A DNA stretch of 64,000 bases, from positions 28,072,869-28,136,868 of the forward strand of contig NC_088779.1 in the NCBI RefSeq assembly GCF_954871325.1. The letters run 5' to 3'. Shown piece by piece: positions 1 through 12,332 of this stretch. Every line of letters begins with the position of its first letter. Positions within the stretch are counted from its first letter, which is position 1. A program made the translations under genes and the position numbers. This DNA is from Gordionus sp. m RMFG-2023 (lineage: Eukaryota; Nematomorpha; Gordioida; Chordodea; Parachordodidae). The notes under the pieces are model-generated. The model was not told the origin of the DNA. It saw only the letters and a program-made list of their open reading frames with translations, and ran no database searches.

Positions 1-1995
1 GATCTCTTTGGAGATTTCGCTCCAATTTTCTCAACATCCATACACCCCTAGGATGATCCTTCTCCCCAATTTTTTAGTATATCTATTTATCCACTTTTCT
101 AGTTCATTATCTTTAGCCATTCTTTTTGTATTTTTTTTTCCCCTACACTCTAATTTTTATAATATATATACAAAATATCTTACATTTTTGAAAATAAAAT
201 ATATTTAGTACCTGCTATACAATAAGCAAATGTAAAGAAAAAAAATTTATTTTATTAATTTTTGTTTTAATTATTTATTTTATTAATTCTTTATCATAAT
301 ATACAATTATTATTTTTTTTTCTACCAGCTAAGCGTATTTGAACAAATATTACTAAAATTAAAATAATTATTAACCTAATGTTTTAGGATTTTTTTAAAA
401 TATATAAAAAATAATAATATTTAATATGAGAAGTATGGGGTTAAAAGGGAATTATTAATATTTTCATATCCTTTTATCGAAACAAAAATAATAATATTTA
501 GATGGGAACAAAAAGGCATGTAAAATCCGAGGAAAATATTACATTTATGAACAATCAACAAATAGATCATAATGAAAATAAAATGTTATTTATTATAATA
601 ATTATAATGATATTAATTTGTCTTTGCTGATTTTGGATTTATAATTTCTGGTCAGTGTTTACGACAATAGATAAAGTATAAATATAGTAAAATCATAATA
701 ACTAAAATATCACATTTTGAATAATATAACTCTCATTCAAAGTTCTTTTTTGACTTTGTTAACAGCCTGGAAGTATAGTAACTTTTGTTCGGGATCAGGT
801 GTTATCTAATTTATAATTTATTTTCATATTAATCCTTTTTTTAAAAAATTATTTTCGAGTAAGGTGGATTTATAATGGGGTCCGATCTTTCACATTTTAA
901 CAGCAGATGGATTTTTAAAAAATTAAAATCAATAATCCTTAGATTATTATCATTAATAAAAATTAAAAATAAAATTAATAGTAACATAGGAAAATTGATC
1001 TCATAAACAAGATTTTTAAAATCCTCCCTCTTCTACCATTTCAAAAGGAGCGCACTTCCACTCCTGATAAAAAATTTTTTTTAAAGAAGCGTATAGTCTT
1101 AACTGCTTCTTTGATTTTAATTTTTATATTTGCTCATTACATTTTATTTATGATACCCATCTTGTTTGGAACATAATGTAATATAAATTGGCAATTAGTA
1201 ATTTTCTCAAACCATGCTTAAGTAAAATTTATATATTTATTTATATATTTAGATCCAATCAAATTAATAAGGAGAAAAATTCTTTTTTTTATATATTTCA
1301 AATTGAAATTCTAATATTTTAATAAGAAAATTTTATATTTTTATATAAAATTATAAATATACTTTAAAATAATTTGTAAACAAATTAGATTGATAAATAT
1401 GCTTTAAATACATATTACTCCATTAAATAAATATAGTTTATTGAACAAGGGGAAAAGTTCAATTCGCCTGTTAAGTCAGAGATTGATTGGAATTAGTGGT
1501 AATTTGTCTTTATTTGACGTATTTATCAAGAATGAAATAAAATTAATAAATTTTATCTGTATTATATCAAAAACATTATTTATATATCTCGTAAATCAAT
1601 TGTTTCCAATCACGTTATACAATTAACAACCTTTAATATATTATTACAATCTAAGTATATATTCTTTTCGCCTTAAGTGAAACATTTGTCAAAAAGTAAT
1701 TGAAAACACCACTTTCATGATGTAAGTTGAATCATACAACATAGTTATTCACCAATTGACCCACTTGCCAACCCTGCTGATGAATTCAATTCAAAGCAAT
1801 TCTTCTACATTATTAGGCTATTTTTTTCTTTGTTTTAGGAACTTGTTTTATTGTAAAATAAATTCATATTTTTAATATCTATTTTGATCTCTGCTTATCC
1901 ATTACCATCAATTTAAATGCAGGATGAATAATAGCAGCGATGATATTATCATTATTGTAAAAAGGTCATTATAATATTTTGAACACTCGTTTTTA
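1..1995. other. AT-rich intergenic DNA, nothing recognised
   Basis: Homopolymer-rich A/T sequence. The short open frames here (for example 8-208 and 1441-1626) are low-complexity and show no family resemblance or splice context. No inverted-repeat element with a target duplication was found. Confidence 0.5.
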
Positions 1996-1999
1996 AAAT

Positions 2000-2190
2000 C
2001 AACTTTTTACAATCATAGTTTTCATACACACATTCTTGAAATACCAATGAAATCCTATCATAATAGTTTTCGCACACACCTTTTTGAACAACCAATGAAA
2101 TTAAATCATGGTTTTCAAGCATACGTTGTTGACCAACGAATGAAATCTGATCATTACAATTTTTGCCCACACGTTGTTGAAAATAACGCA
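2000..2190 (-). repeat. four imperfect ~48-bp tandem units, open in one minus-strand frame
   Basis: Units begin near 2000, 2045, 2093 and 2138 and share the core AATGAAAT...ATCAT...CACAC...TTGAA. Unit lengths are 48 and 45 bp where they can be measured, both multiples of three. The minus strand stays open over the whole array and reads as a repeated 15-16 residue peptide with the pattern Q-x3-x-E-N-Y/H-x-x-I-S-L-V. This could be a minisatellite that happens to be open, or a decayed exon of a repeat protein. No splice sites or flanking coding sequence support a gene. Confidence 0.45.
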
Positions 2191-2199
2191 TGTTTTACT

Positions 2200-3374
2200 T
2201 TCAGCTATTATTAAAATAATGTTGCATAATTGATCTCGAATCTTATTAATGATCTAAAATAAAATTCCGATCTCTAATTGAGTTCGATTGTGGAATAATT
2301 TTTCAAATGATGAAAACTGTTTCTTAGATCTTGGTATCTTGGTCAATCAACAACCTAATATTTTACTAAATATTATCAACTTAGGCGTACCTTATTCACA
2401 TATTAGATCATTAAGCCTGTTTTATGTTTCGCAGCCCTTAAAATAAAAGTTAAACTTTAATACGAATTTATTTAACACGACATGAACATATTTTCTAGCA
2501 ATAATTTTATATTCCTATTAGTTTCTAATCTTATTCTCCGAATATTTTAAATTATAGTATATCAGTCTTTATTCTCAATCTGCGAATATTTTCAATTATA
2601 TCTTTTAACAAATCTTAAAATTATTTAATCTCTACAATTTATGTTCCTTTTTTTATCACAGTTATCTATAGTGATCAATTATATAATAACTTATAATATC
2701 TAAAATCTTGAACATTTTATAGTTTCAATTAGATTCTGTTAGATTCAGTAGGTTTCTAAGTTTACCAATAACTTCTCTGTTAAATAAAAAATTCATAAAT
2801 TATAACCTTTAAATAACTATATTTTTATATTTTATCTGCTATGAATGCTAACTTTATCAATCTCTATTTTTCATTTTGGATAATCTTTAATTTTGCTACC
2901 CAATTTTGTTTAATCTTATCAATTATTTACAAAAAATAGCCTGTTATCTAAATTAGCTAGATTGTGACTTACATTCCTCTGATGGAAGGCCAACCATCAG
3001 AGCCTAACATAAAATAAAAGTAAATATGTTTGATTAAGCTCGCTAAATAAATTCAATTACTATCAATCATTATTTTAACTTTTCTCAATAATCTCTAATA
3101 ATTTCTTTAAGTTTTCATCATCACGTTTCATTATTTAGTTCCGTATTAATGATTTTACTATCTCTTTATTAGATGATCCAATATAATTATATAAATATAA
3201 TTATTATTATTATCGTCGAATATAAAATTAAAAAATGTTGAGTTGGAGTCATATATTGCTATGCTTGTTTTATAAATGTTAATCCTATCTGTCACAATTT
3301 TTTTATATTTTGTATAAATAATTTTATATGGATATCGATTATGTTAGCAACAAAAATTACGAATGATTGATTAT
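2200..3374. other. intergenic, nothing recognised
   Basis: AT-rich sequence downstream (3' side) of the minus-strand receptor gene that ends at 3375. It probably includes that gene's 3' UTR. No element or RNA gene is visible. Confidence 0.4.
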
Positions 3375-4562
3375 TTACTCATCTAATCCAGTTATAGAAA
3401 CTTGATGCGTCGAAATTTTATGCCTAAAAAAAATTTTTCGAAAGATGTAACAGCTTTTTAATGATTGTTTGATGTTGCGATCAAAACCAATGTATATGTA
3501 TATATTCGTCGAAAAAAACATTATTACCAATATGTTAGCTATATCGATACAATTGACGAAAAACCATGATGGATTGGGTTTTGATTGTATTTCCTCTATT
3601 TGTTCTTGAAACACCATGACCAAGAAATTGGGCAAATAACAAATGAAATAGAGCAGAAAATACAGTAAGGGTGAAATATTCCTCAGGAAGCAATGTCTTA
3701 AATCAGCTGTTGATTCTTTGAGCTTAAGTGCTAATATATTAAATATCTCGTTAGGGTTTATCCTGCGTTTCCTCGAGTATAATTTAAACAATGCATGAGT
3801 TATACTGCACCCGAAATAGAGTATTAATAAGCCAGGAATAATCGACAATAATATTTCCCTAAAATAATTGTATGAAACCGTCCATCTACCTGCCTTAGTC
3901 CTGTATTCGATATATCTATAAAAAACCTCATTGTCATTATAATGTGAAAGGATAGGTAAAATTGATTTATTGGACGAAAATAGCACCACACTATTCGTGG
4001 CAAATTGTTCTGATAAAGAGAAATTGAACATAGGAGCCATCTTGTAGACGAAACACTCACTTAACTCGTACCAATAGTAACTGGAATAGCACAATGATAT
4101 GCACGCTATTATTATTATGTATGGTAAGTATTTGAATACCCTGATGTTCGTGAAACTTTTATATTGATGAGGATACATCACGGCGACAAATCTTTCGAAC
4201 AAAATAACGCAAAGGCACCAGATGGAAGCCTTGCTCAATCCAGTGATGATGATAAACGCATAATGAGCTCTGAATATCGCCAGCCATTTGAACTTCATAC
4301 CTTGTTGCCTGGAGTGGACAAGCAGGAAACTGTAGGAGTTCCTGATCAGGCCTACCCAACACGTGACGGCATTGAGAAAAGCGATGAATTTTAAATTGTA
4401 AAAATTCAAAGTATAACGCCTGATTCGTATCAGCAAATAAAATACCAAGGAATTGCCCAATATACCCGAGACGAGAAGCATGGGTATAACTACCACGTTC
4501 AATATTGTCTTGAAATCCCAAATATGTAAATTATAGGGGCATTGTGGTAGCGGTGTTGGCAT
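3375..4562 (-). CDS. rhodopsin-class GPCR, FMRFamide-receptor-like, single exon
   Basis: An uninterrupted 395-residue frame encodes a seven-transmembrane receptor of the plasma membrane, presumably for a neuropeptide. What is seen: TM1 about residues 22-46 with the class A motif GILGNS; TM2 55-78; TM3 98-122, ending in ERFVAVMYPHQ where most class A receptors have DRY; TM4 145-165; a long second extracellular loop with Asn-x-Ser/Thr sites; TM5 232-258; TM6 298-320; TM7 336-357 with STNIYIYI replacing NPxxY. The ATG at 4562 directly follows an A-rich leader and precedes a short Pro-rich N-terminus. There is no intron. FMRFamide/peptide-receptor kinship is inferred from the single-exon layout and the ERF-type motif; the ligand is unknown. 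Two broken plus-strand relatives lie at 5165-6175 and 9000-9965. Confidence 0.85.
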   Translation of the reverse strand: MPTPLPQCPYNLHIWDFKTILNVVVIPMLLVSGILGNSLVFYLLIRIRRYTLNFYNLKFIAFLNAVTCWVGLIRNSYSFLLVHSRQQGMKFKWLAIFRAHYAFIIITGLSKASIWCLCVILFERFVAVMYPHQYKSFTNIRVFKYLPYIIIIACISLCYSSYYWYELSECFVYKMAPMFNFSLSEQFATNSVVLFSSNKSILPILSHYNDNEVFYRYIEYRTKAGRWTVSYNYFREILLSIIPGLLILYFGCSITHALFKLYSRKRRINPNEIFNILALKLKESTADLRHCFLRNISPLLYFLLYFICYLPNFLVMVFQEQIEEIQSKPNPSWFFVNCIDIANILVIMFFSTNIYIYIGFDRNIKQSLKSCYIFRKIFFRHKISTHQVSITGLDE

Positions 4563-5164
4563 AATTTTTTTTTGTTTTTTAAAAAAAAAGATTTTAATTT
4601 TATTTTACGATAAATGGATCATACGAATATATTTTTTTCCTTTTTTAAAAAAATAAAAATAAAAATATACGCTATACATTTATAAATTTTAAAACCTATA
4701 AAAAATGGTAAATGATCACTAAGTGCTAATTATATTGAATTTAAAATTAATCCTGATGGGGGAGGATTAATTAGATCCTTAAAATGAAGATAATATGATT
4801 TAAATCCTCTTTATAATCTATCAGATTATTTTACGGATATTTTTCTCGTGCTTGATTAGTGTAGTAAGCTGTCTTAGAATTTTTTTAATAAAAAAAAGGC
4901 TCCAAATAATTAAGATAATAATTGCTATATTTTTAATATTTAAAATTATAATATAAATTGAATTTTTTTTTTCTATTGAATGCGGGTTTGTCCAATTTGA
5001 ATCTTAAATTGCTTAATTTTATCTCAAAACATTTAAGGCGCAAAATGATTTTAAGCGTAAATTTAATCGAACAATCTTACTAAATATATTCATTGTTTTC
5101 TCTAACAAGGGCCCCATAGTTAAATAATAATATTCATCATATTTAATATATTTGTAATGAAATA
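4563..5164. other. intergenic between divergent receptor copies
   Basis: AT-rich DNA between the 5' end of the intact receptor (minus strand) and the first plus-strand pseudogene copy, so it would contain the promoter of the intact gene. No recognisable promoter element beyond generic TATA-like A/T runs. Confidence 0.35.
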
Positions 5165-6175
5165 TTTACTCTCGTTCAGAATAGTAGCCTGTGGGTTTTG
5201 CTTGCTCGAAAATTCGTACGATCATATATTTTTTTCTACCCCCATTAAGTATTAGGTCTAAATAGCTGGCAATCTTCAGAGTGCGTTTTAGTGGCAATTA
5301 ACAGCGAGCTTTTCGATGCTATCATTTGATGTCTGCGCATTATCATGTTTGAAAGACTTATGGCTATGAGATATCCCTATCATTATAAAATCCTCATGAA
5401 CTTGTAAATTTTCAAATACTTCCCTTATGTCATAGTAGTCTCTTGCCTTTGATTGTGCTTCTCACTAGAGACACGGAATAAAAATGTGCATGTTTACCAG
5501 GCGTCCACTTTCAATATATCTCAAATCAATCTATCATTTACAATGAAGAATTATTTTCGAAATATTAGCTTCAACTCTCGAATTATGATAATATTTCTGT
5601 TTCCTATAAATATTTTAAATACAAGGGTAACAAAAAAATATGGATGATTTTGTACAATCAATTTAAGGAAGCTGTCCATAGTGTCTGCAATTCTTATTCT
5701 CTATTTTGGTTGCAATTCAACTCGCGCGTTGTTTAAGTTACATTCAAGAAGGTGCAAAATAATAAATCCTATCCGAACAATGAATATCTTGCTTGGTAAT
5801 TATCACTTTCTTAGGTGATCAGCAATTATCGATTGGAATCATTGCTTCCTAAGAAATATGTTTCCCATTTTGTATTTTCTGTTCTATTTTATCTGTCACT
5901 TACCCACTTTCTTGGTCAATATTTTATGGGAACAAATAGAGAAAGCAAAATTAAAACCTAGCCCGTCATGATTGGTCAAATATGTCGATATAGGCAGCCT
6001 ATTTGCTGTAGTGTTCCTTTCGACGAGTATATATATTAAAATGTATATACATATTATCTTTCGATCGCAACAACAAATATATCATTAAACGTTATTTCAC
6101 CTGCCTAAAAATATCTTTTAATGGACGATTTTGAACTTGCTATGTTTGGATTAGAAGAGGATCTGATTGAACATT
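5165..6175 (+). pseudogene. decayed copy of the 3375-4562 GPCR
   Basis: Plus-strand translation, shifting frame several times, follows the intact receptor from TM2 to the C-terminus. ENSYDHIF matches NSYSFLL. FERLMAMRYPYHYK matches FERFVAVMYPHQYK. ILILYFGCNSTRALFKLHSR matches LILYFGCSITHALFKLYSR. FPILYFLFYFICHLPTFLV matches SPLLYFLLYFICYLPNFLV. Near 6030-6090 the FDRN block after TM7 is recognisable. A TGA at 5327 stands where the intact protein has the Trp of IWC, and several frame changes break the rest; TM1 is not recognisable. It lies head to head with the intact gene. This is a host gene relic, not processed in any obvious way (no poly-A tail or target duplication seen, though the intact gene also lacks introns). 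Confidence 0.8.
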
Positions 6176-6412
6176 AGAATTAGTACTATCCTTATAGTTT
6201 TACCGTTTTTTTTTAAAATATAATTTAACCTTTAAAAACTAATGCGATTATAACAAAATAATGAAAAATTAGAACACGTTATGACCCTGTATCAAATCGT
6301 TTCTTGTATACATTTTAATATTTTTATTTGGTTTTCAGGTAAACTTTATCATAATTTCTTACCGCAAAATAAATAGTAACTCAAAATTTTTAGAAATGGC
6401 ATGTATGGGTTG

Positions 6413-6575
6413 GTAATCAGCAGAGTTGATAAAAAATACTTTTAAAATAATTCTAGATACAGATACATGGTCTAAAATAATATCTAGATACATATATTTT
6501 AATCAAAAATCTATCTAGATACAGGTACAGATACCACATTTTGTATCTAGATCCTTTAACAACTCTGGTAATCAG
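6413..6575. mobile_element. 147-bp MITE with 8-bp target duplication (CAGAGTTG...CAACTCTG family)
   Basis: The element is 6421-6567, starting CAGAGTTGATAAA and ending TTTAACAACTCTG. It is flanked by the perfect 8-bp duplication GTAATCAG at 6413-6420 and 6568-6575. The 8-bp duplication and CAG/CTG ends are hAT-superfamily traits. The interior consists of repeats of the self-complementary core GTATCTAGATAC. There is no coding capacity. A second copy in inverted orientation lies at 12169-12324. Confidence 0.9.
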
Positions 6576-7799
6576 AAACCTGAACCTCTATTTATAACGG
6601 TTTGATTATGGTTAAAAAATCATCATTATTAAGACTCTTGGGAATTTTGTACAGGTTCGGGATTGGGCTAATTTTAAAGGTTTGGTTCAATGAAGTTCTA
6701 ATTATTTTTATTGACTCAACATAATCGGTCACCATCGCATATAATTTTAATTTGTAAATAATTTTATTATAATTTTTGCTAACACTTAGTTTAATTTAAT
6801 CTGATTGATAGATGAGATTAATTTTTTTTTTTTTCATTATAAATATTCATGAATGATATATATAAAAAAAATATACATTGATACAAAAGTATCATAATTC
6901 ATTTCTAAAGCATATTATTTGAACGTAAAGAAAAATGTAAAATTATTGATTTTATTTTGATTCAAAAACGGTTATAACCGTTTTCCTCGGTTCTTTTGCT
7001 CCTTTCAAAAAATTTTTATATCGGGTTAGCTACTGTTATGGTGCAGATATTTATAAAGGTTTAATGCTGTTTCGTGGTTTATTACGATTTACTCCAGGTT
7101 CCTGATGGTATTAGGATTCTTTAGATCTTAAAGTACTGACATAATTTTAGTGTGCATTCTAAGACAATCCTGTCACATAAAGTATTTATTGAAATAATTC
7201 TTATTATATAAAAAAATTCATAATATTGTTAATGCGTAACATTTTTCAAAAAAATGATATGGATTTGGAAGTTATGAGAATTGCGAAAATTAGTTTACCA
7301 ACTTAAAAAAAAAACTAAAAGAATTTCTCTAGATCTATGTGATTGTCAGCGAAACAAACTTATATGATTATAAGGTTAGCAGGCCTGACTTTCATTGACA
7401 AAATCGTTTCAATATTAACGTGATCTCAATGAGTATTACTGTAAAATAACCGTTTTTATTATTTTTAGATTAATTTTTGACTCAAATCAATAAACGATTT
7501 ACGATTCATCAAATTGCTCTAATCCACAAATAATGTATCTTATAACTCCCTATCTATGTTCTATCTGAGGATATATTAAATCTTGATATTGAAAAAATTA
7601 AATATTTAGGTAAATTGTATTAAGAAGGTTATAAATGTATTAGCAAATTAATTTCAAAATTTAAATCATGAAAGATTAATTTTAGTAGATAATTCTAGCA
7701 ACACCGTTCACGTATTTTAAAATAGATTGTATGAATTATTCCAAATATATTAAAATTACTGTCCATTTTATGATACTGAAAGGCACAAATGAAAGACCT
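6576..7799. other. intergenic, nothing recognised
   Basis: AT-rich sequence without supported genes or complete elements. Confidence 0.35.
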
Positions 7800-8052
7800 T
7801 TTCTTCATTACAGAGAACAAAAACCTATATCTAAAGTATACACCATCTTAAAATCGATTGAATGGAGGACTAATTTTACTTAATATACACAGAGACCTAA
7901 TCGCCAACACAAAACAAATTATTAAAAAATTGGCACAATCGCAAAAAAGGATTAATTTTACATTTAACGATATTTTGATTAAATTTTTAAATCATTATAA
8001 CAAGAATTTTAAATTTTATTGTGATTCACATACCGGTTTATATTTTTTTTAA
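7800..8052 (+). mobile_element. hAT transposase C-terminal relic
   Basis: Plus-strand translation reads NRLNG.LILLNIHRDL followed by a Lys-rich stretch (IIKKLAQSQKRINF), the well-known C-terminal signature of hAT-family transposases (typically RLNGLALLNIHRDI before the end of the dimerisation region). It is preceded by NKNLYLKYTPS, like the usual LKTYLRNT spacer, with a stop codon between the two. Only this end of the protein remains; no terminal inverted repeats were identified around it. It is a dead fragment of a cut-and-paste transposon. Confidence 0.65.
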
Positions 8053-8999
8053 ACAGTATTATATAAATAACGGAAAATAGTGCAAAAAACACCAAAATAA
8101 ACAGCAAAATAAAAATGCCAGAAAACACAAAAAATTTATGCCACATAAAATGTGACAAAACGATGCAAAATTTGCTAAAAAAAACTGATGGCTAATTATT
8201 TATAGTGGTAGAATGCTATAAATTTACAAGTTAGGGCAGTAGGATATCCAAGGTTTTATTCAGGAACCCATCCAGACGCTCTATATATACCGGATGAAAT
8301 CACGACGTGTTGATGAGAATAAAGGGGAGTTGAGGGTTTTGTCTATTCGAAAAATTAAATAAATATAAAAGGGTCTAGCTAATTATTAGAACTTAAAATC
8401 ACAAAATATGTTTTTTTTTACTTCGGGGTCCGTCAAATTCCTAAAACGGGTCTCTAAATACTTTACTGGTTAGGGTTATTATCTATAAGAAAATAATGTT
8501 TATGATTTTCGATTCAATTAAAATGATGGGGGGGGGGGGGTTTAGTAAATTGCCACTGATTTGATGTCATATATATATATATCCATTCATTCCTCCAAAA
8601 ATATTGTTAAAAAGAAAATGATTTTAAGGGATTTATAATCTTTATTTTTCGTTATTAAATATAATTTCGAAAAAAAGAGCAAATAAAATAAATAAATTAA
8701 ATTGCACATATTTTCACGTTAAAATTGAATGTAAATTCTATTATCGTTATTTATTAATTTCAAGAATTTAAATAATCCTTAATCCAACAAAAAAAGGTTT
8801 AAAATTGAGATAAATATAAAATTTAGTTTTAAACCAATTTACAGGGTAAATATGATAGAGCATAATCATCCCAGCAATAGGGCCTAAGGAATTTTAAGAT
8901 CATAGTGGCATACTTGAAAATTCCTTGGGATTTTATTCAATTGACATAATCAAACGTTTTAACCTGCATAATTATAACTTAAAATTCAAAGCTTATTTT
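8053..8999. other. intergenic with a poly-G tract
   Basis: A run of about 13 G lies near 8527-8541 and a short AT dinucleotide run near 8569-8582. Nothing else recognised. Confidence 0.4.
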
Positions 9000-9965
9000 C
9001 AACATGGTTGCCTTGTGGTATGCTTGCTCGGAAATTTCTATAATTTTTTAATTTTCTGATCCTCGCAAGGGGGTTACGCCTAAATAGCTTGCATTTTTAG
9101 AACCTATTACCGTCGCATATTTATCAGCGAGTATTACCGTGTTAGCATTTGGTATCTGTGTATTATCATATATGTAAGATTTGTGGCATGAGGTGCCTTT
9201 ACAAAACCATCAGAACATCAAAATCTTCAAATATTTTCCTTGTGTTACGGTGGTGTCTTGGGTTAGTTTGTTACTATAGACACAGAATAAAAGTGTGAAT
9301 TATTTACTAGGGATTCCCCTAATATGTCAAATTTCTATATCTCAAATCAATCTATCATATACAAAGAAACGGTTAATAAAACATTCTTTCCTACTCTTTC
9401 GCATTATATAAAAAAAATTTTTTTCCTATAGATACCTTGAATAGAAGAGAAAAGAAGATATGTGGATATTTAGCACAAATCAGTTAAAAGAAAATAGAAC
9501 TGTTTATATTGCATGAAGTTCTTATTCTCTACTTGGATTTTAATATAATTCACGAATTGTTCAAATTATATTCCGGAAAATATAAATCCTACCATAAGAA
9601 TGAATATATTGTTTGGTAATTATTTTATTGCGGAACAGCGGGTTCCAGTAGAATCACTTCCCAAGGAATATATATTTCTTGTTGTATTTTCTGTTTTATT
9701 TTACTAGTCAACTAACACTATTTTATAGGATCAAATAGAGAAAGCCAAATTAAAACCTAGCCCATCTTGGTTTTATCATGAATTGTGTCCATCTAGTTAA
9801 CCTATTTACTGTTGTGTAGATGAGCATGTACATTTGCATTGCTTTCGATCACAACGTCAAATATTTGAAAAGCGTTGCTTTACATGTTGAAAGCTCCCTT
9901 CTAATGGATCGACTATGAAACTTGCTATAGTTGGATTAGAAGAGAATCTACTTGAACATTAGAAT
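9000..9965 (+). pseudogene. second decayed copy of the 3375-4562 GPCR
   Basis: It is collinear at the nucleotide level with the pseudogene at 5165-6175: matching blocks include the TM2 start, the segment before TM4, and the block from 9630 to 9900 that encodes TM6, the third extracellular loop and TM7. Recognisable peptides are PRNIYFLLYFLFYF (TM6), MNCVHLVNLFTVV (TM7 start) and AFDHNVKYLKS (after TM7, matching GFDRNIKQSLKS). The frame is broken many times. With the intact gene this makes three copies of one receptor in 6.6 kb, two in tandem on the plus strand and one inverted. Confidence 0.75.
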
Positions 9966-10739
9966 TATTTTGTTACTATCTTTAAGTTATTACTGTTTTT
10001 GAATTGATCATAACAAAATGAATAAAAATTATACAAACATTACTGCTCTATAGTTGCATATATAAATTTACATATTTATATTTGGCTTATGGTTCACCTT
10101 ATCATGTTTATTATCCATAATCAAATAATAACTTAAAGATTTTATAATAGGGAAATATGGGGTTAATAATAGGATTCTGTAAATTTTAAAATAAAATTAA
10201 ATACACTCAAAGACAATTTAGTCACATTGGGAGTTTTATTGTAATAAATCTTATAAAAAAAATTCTTGCATTTTCAAACTAATTAAACCAAATGTACCCT
10301 ACTAGAGGAACATAAATTAGTCCAAACCCAATTTAATATAAATATGTAAAATTAAATTATATTAAAACTTAAAAATTAATTCAATCATCATCATCAGTAT
10401 TAAATAAACAATAGAAAAAAAGGATTCTAATTATATATTATATAAAAGAAAAATTATTAGATCAGCATATTATATATGTTTAGGAGCAAGTTATAAATAA
10501 AATAAAATAAAATGTTGAGTAAAGGGTGCCAAGAAGAAGGAATATAATCATCTCGTTTATGACTATTTTAAGTCTTTTATGTATTCCCAATCGCCTCTTT
10601 TTTAATATATATTTTTTATAGATATGGTATTTTAATATTTTATAATCAAAATTTTATTTTATTGTAAATTTTTTTTTTTAATTATGAATTTGAAAATAAA
10701 AGGATGTTCAGTTTAATTTTTCACAACCGAATAATTTAT
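9966..10739. other. intergenic, nothing recognised
   Basis: A/T-rich low-complexity DNA. If the repeat at 10740-11860 is a copied receptor upstream region, the coding part should be here on the minus strand, but no receptor similarity was seen. Confidence 0.35.
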
Positions 10740-11860
10740 TATTACCTTGAAAATTTTTTTTTTTGCTTTCCTAAAAATTTTTGGATATTTTTAATTAAAT
10801 TTTGGGATATTTTCAATTAAATTATGGATATTTAATTATTGAATTGACAATGAGATAAGTGTAGCGCTCCAAAAACTAAAATTTTATAAAATTTAAAGAA
10901 TTATTTTAAAATAATTTCCCCAAAAAATTTACTATTGATTGCTATTCAAATTTTTTAAAGATGGTTTTCTGTCAAATTATATTTGAAAGAAAAAAAAAGA
11001 AACATTTTATAGATAAAATAATTCAATACGCTAATTAAGGTAGTCGACACTATCAAATAGTTAAATGCAAAACTATATAAAATATTGATTGACCAATCAA
11101 AATTGATTGATAATGATCTTTATAAAATTATAAAAAGATCCAAATCGATATGCTTACCTTCTTTGAGGTTCGGCTTAGAATAGGGTGAAATATCTTAGGG
11201 TTAAATTCAGTTTAGGATCAATAAGTAATTACGGTTAATCTCGGCGTATCGGTTCGATTTGAATTGCTAAGGTTTCCTTCCTAAAAAGTAGATACAGTAT
11301 GTTCCATAATATGTAATCATCTTATTAATAATAATATTTTATGATTCAAAACTAAACAATCCCTTCCTGGAAACAATAATATCTCATGATTTACGAGAAT
11401 CTCTTTGTTCGATAAAAATTTTGTTTAATACACTCTTTTGAATTTATAGAGATATTTCAGGAATCTTGCTAAAATTTCGTGAATATTTTACTAAAAGATT
11501 TTCTTATAAAATAAATAACTACCTCTCTTCCTCCAAATTTCAAGTTTTCGCTCCCACCTTCTCGCTGTCAACTTTTTCCTAACCCGAGGCATGCTTTATT
11601 CTAGAGAACATATAAATCGTCGGTCTAAAATTAGAATTCTCCAGCTGCAAAATTCTTGAAACTGGGGAAAAAAAACGAATTTAAAATTTAGATCCAAATA
11701 TAGTGGAGCAAATTAAACACTTTATGAATCATTTTTTTGTAAAAAAATTCTCCAGAGAATTTATAGAATAAAAAGAAACCTAAATTTTAAACATTTCAGC
11801 ATGTATAGGGTAGAGGAGACCGGGGCAAAACCAAACGGGGCACATGTCAGAATACCTTTT
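10740..11860. repeat. diverged duplicate of the upstream region of the 13314-14711 receptor
   Basis: It matches 14800-16030 in the same orientation through a series of collinear blocks: TACCTTGAAAA at the start, the ACCAATCAAAWTTGATT block, ATTTTGTTTAAT, a C-rich patch near 11550, and GGTAGAGGAGAC near 11810 (15984 in the partner). The second copy lies directly upstream of a GPCR start codon; this copy has no receptor attached. The blocks are separated by indels, so the duplication is old. Confidence 0.6.
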
Positions 11861-12160
11861 CATTTAAAAAAATAATAAAATTTGGAGCCTGAAAATTCAG
11901 TCACAAAATAGATAATGCGATAGAATGACAAAAATATTATATATATACTATATGAATGTATGTAAAATTTATTACCCTAACCTGAACGAAATCCTCAAAA
12001 ATGTCCGTTAACCGGGTTACCCTTTCGATTCATCTGCTATGTATTATAATCTATAAAAATTTAATTGTTAAGTATCAACTGTCATATTTAAATTTTTTTT
12101 CCCCTACATTGTTTATATGGCGAATCGCTTGCTATCCTTATTTAGCATAAAGAAATGTCC

Positions 12161-12332
12161 TCAATCATCAGAGTTGTTAAAGGATCTAGATACAAGTATC
12201 TAGATATAAAAATGTGGTATCTGTATCTAGATAGATTTTTGATTAAATAATCTGTATCTAGATATTATTTTAGACGTTGTATCTGTATCTAGATCCATTT
12301 AAAAAGTATCTTTTAACAACTCTGTCAATCAT
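12161..12332. mobile_element. 156-bp MITE with 8-bp target duplication (CAGAGTTGTTAAA family)
   Basis: The element is 12169-12324, bounded by CAGAGTTGTTAAA and TTTTAACAACTCTG, with the perfect 8-bp duplication TCAATCAT at 12161-12168 and 12325-12332. The interior again repeats GTATCTAGATA-type palindromes. It is the same family as 6421-6567, inverted relative to it. hAT-type and non-autonomous. Confidence 0.92.

Noticed and set aside
4159-4521. Open frames on both strands overlapping the receptor at 3375-4562
   Set aside because: They are shadow frames of the GPCR coding sequence, with no independent motif.
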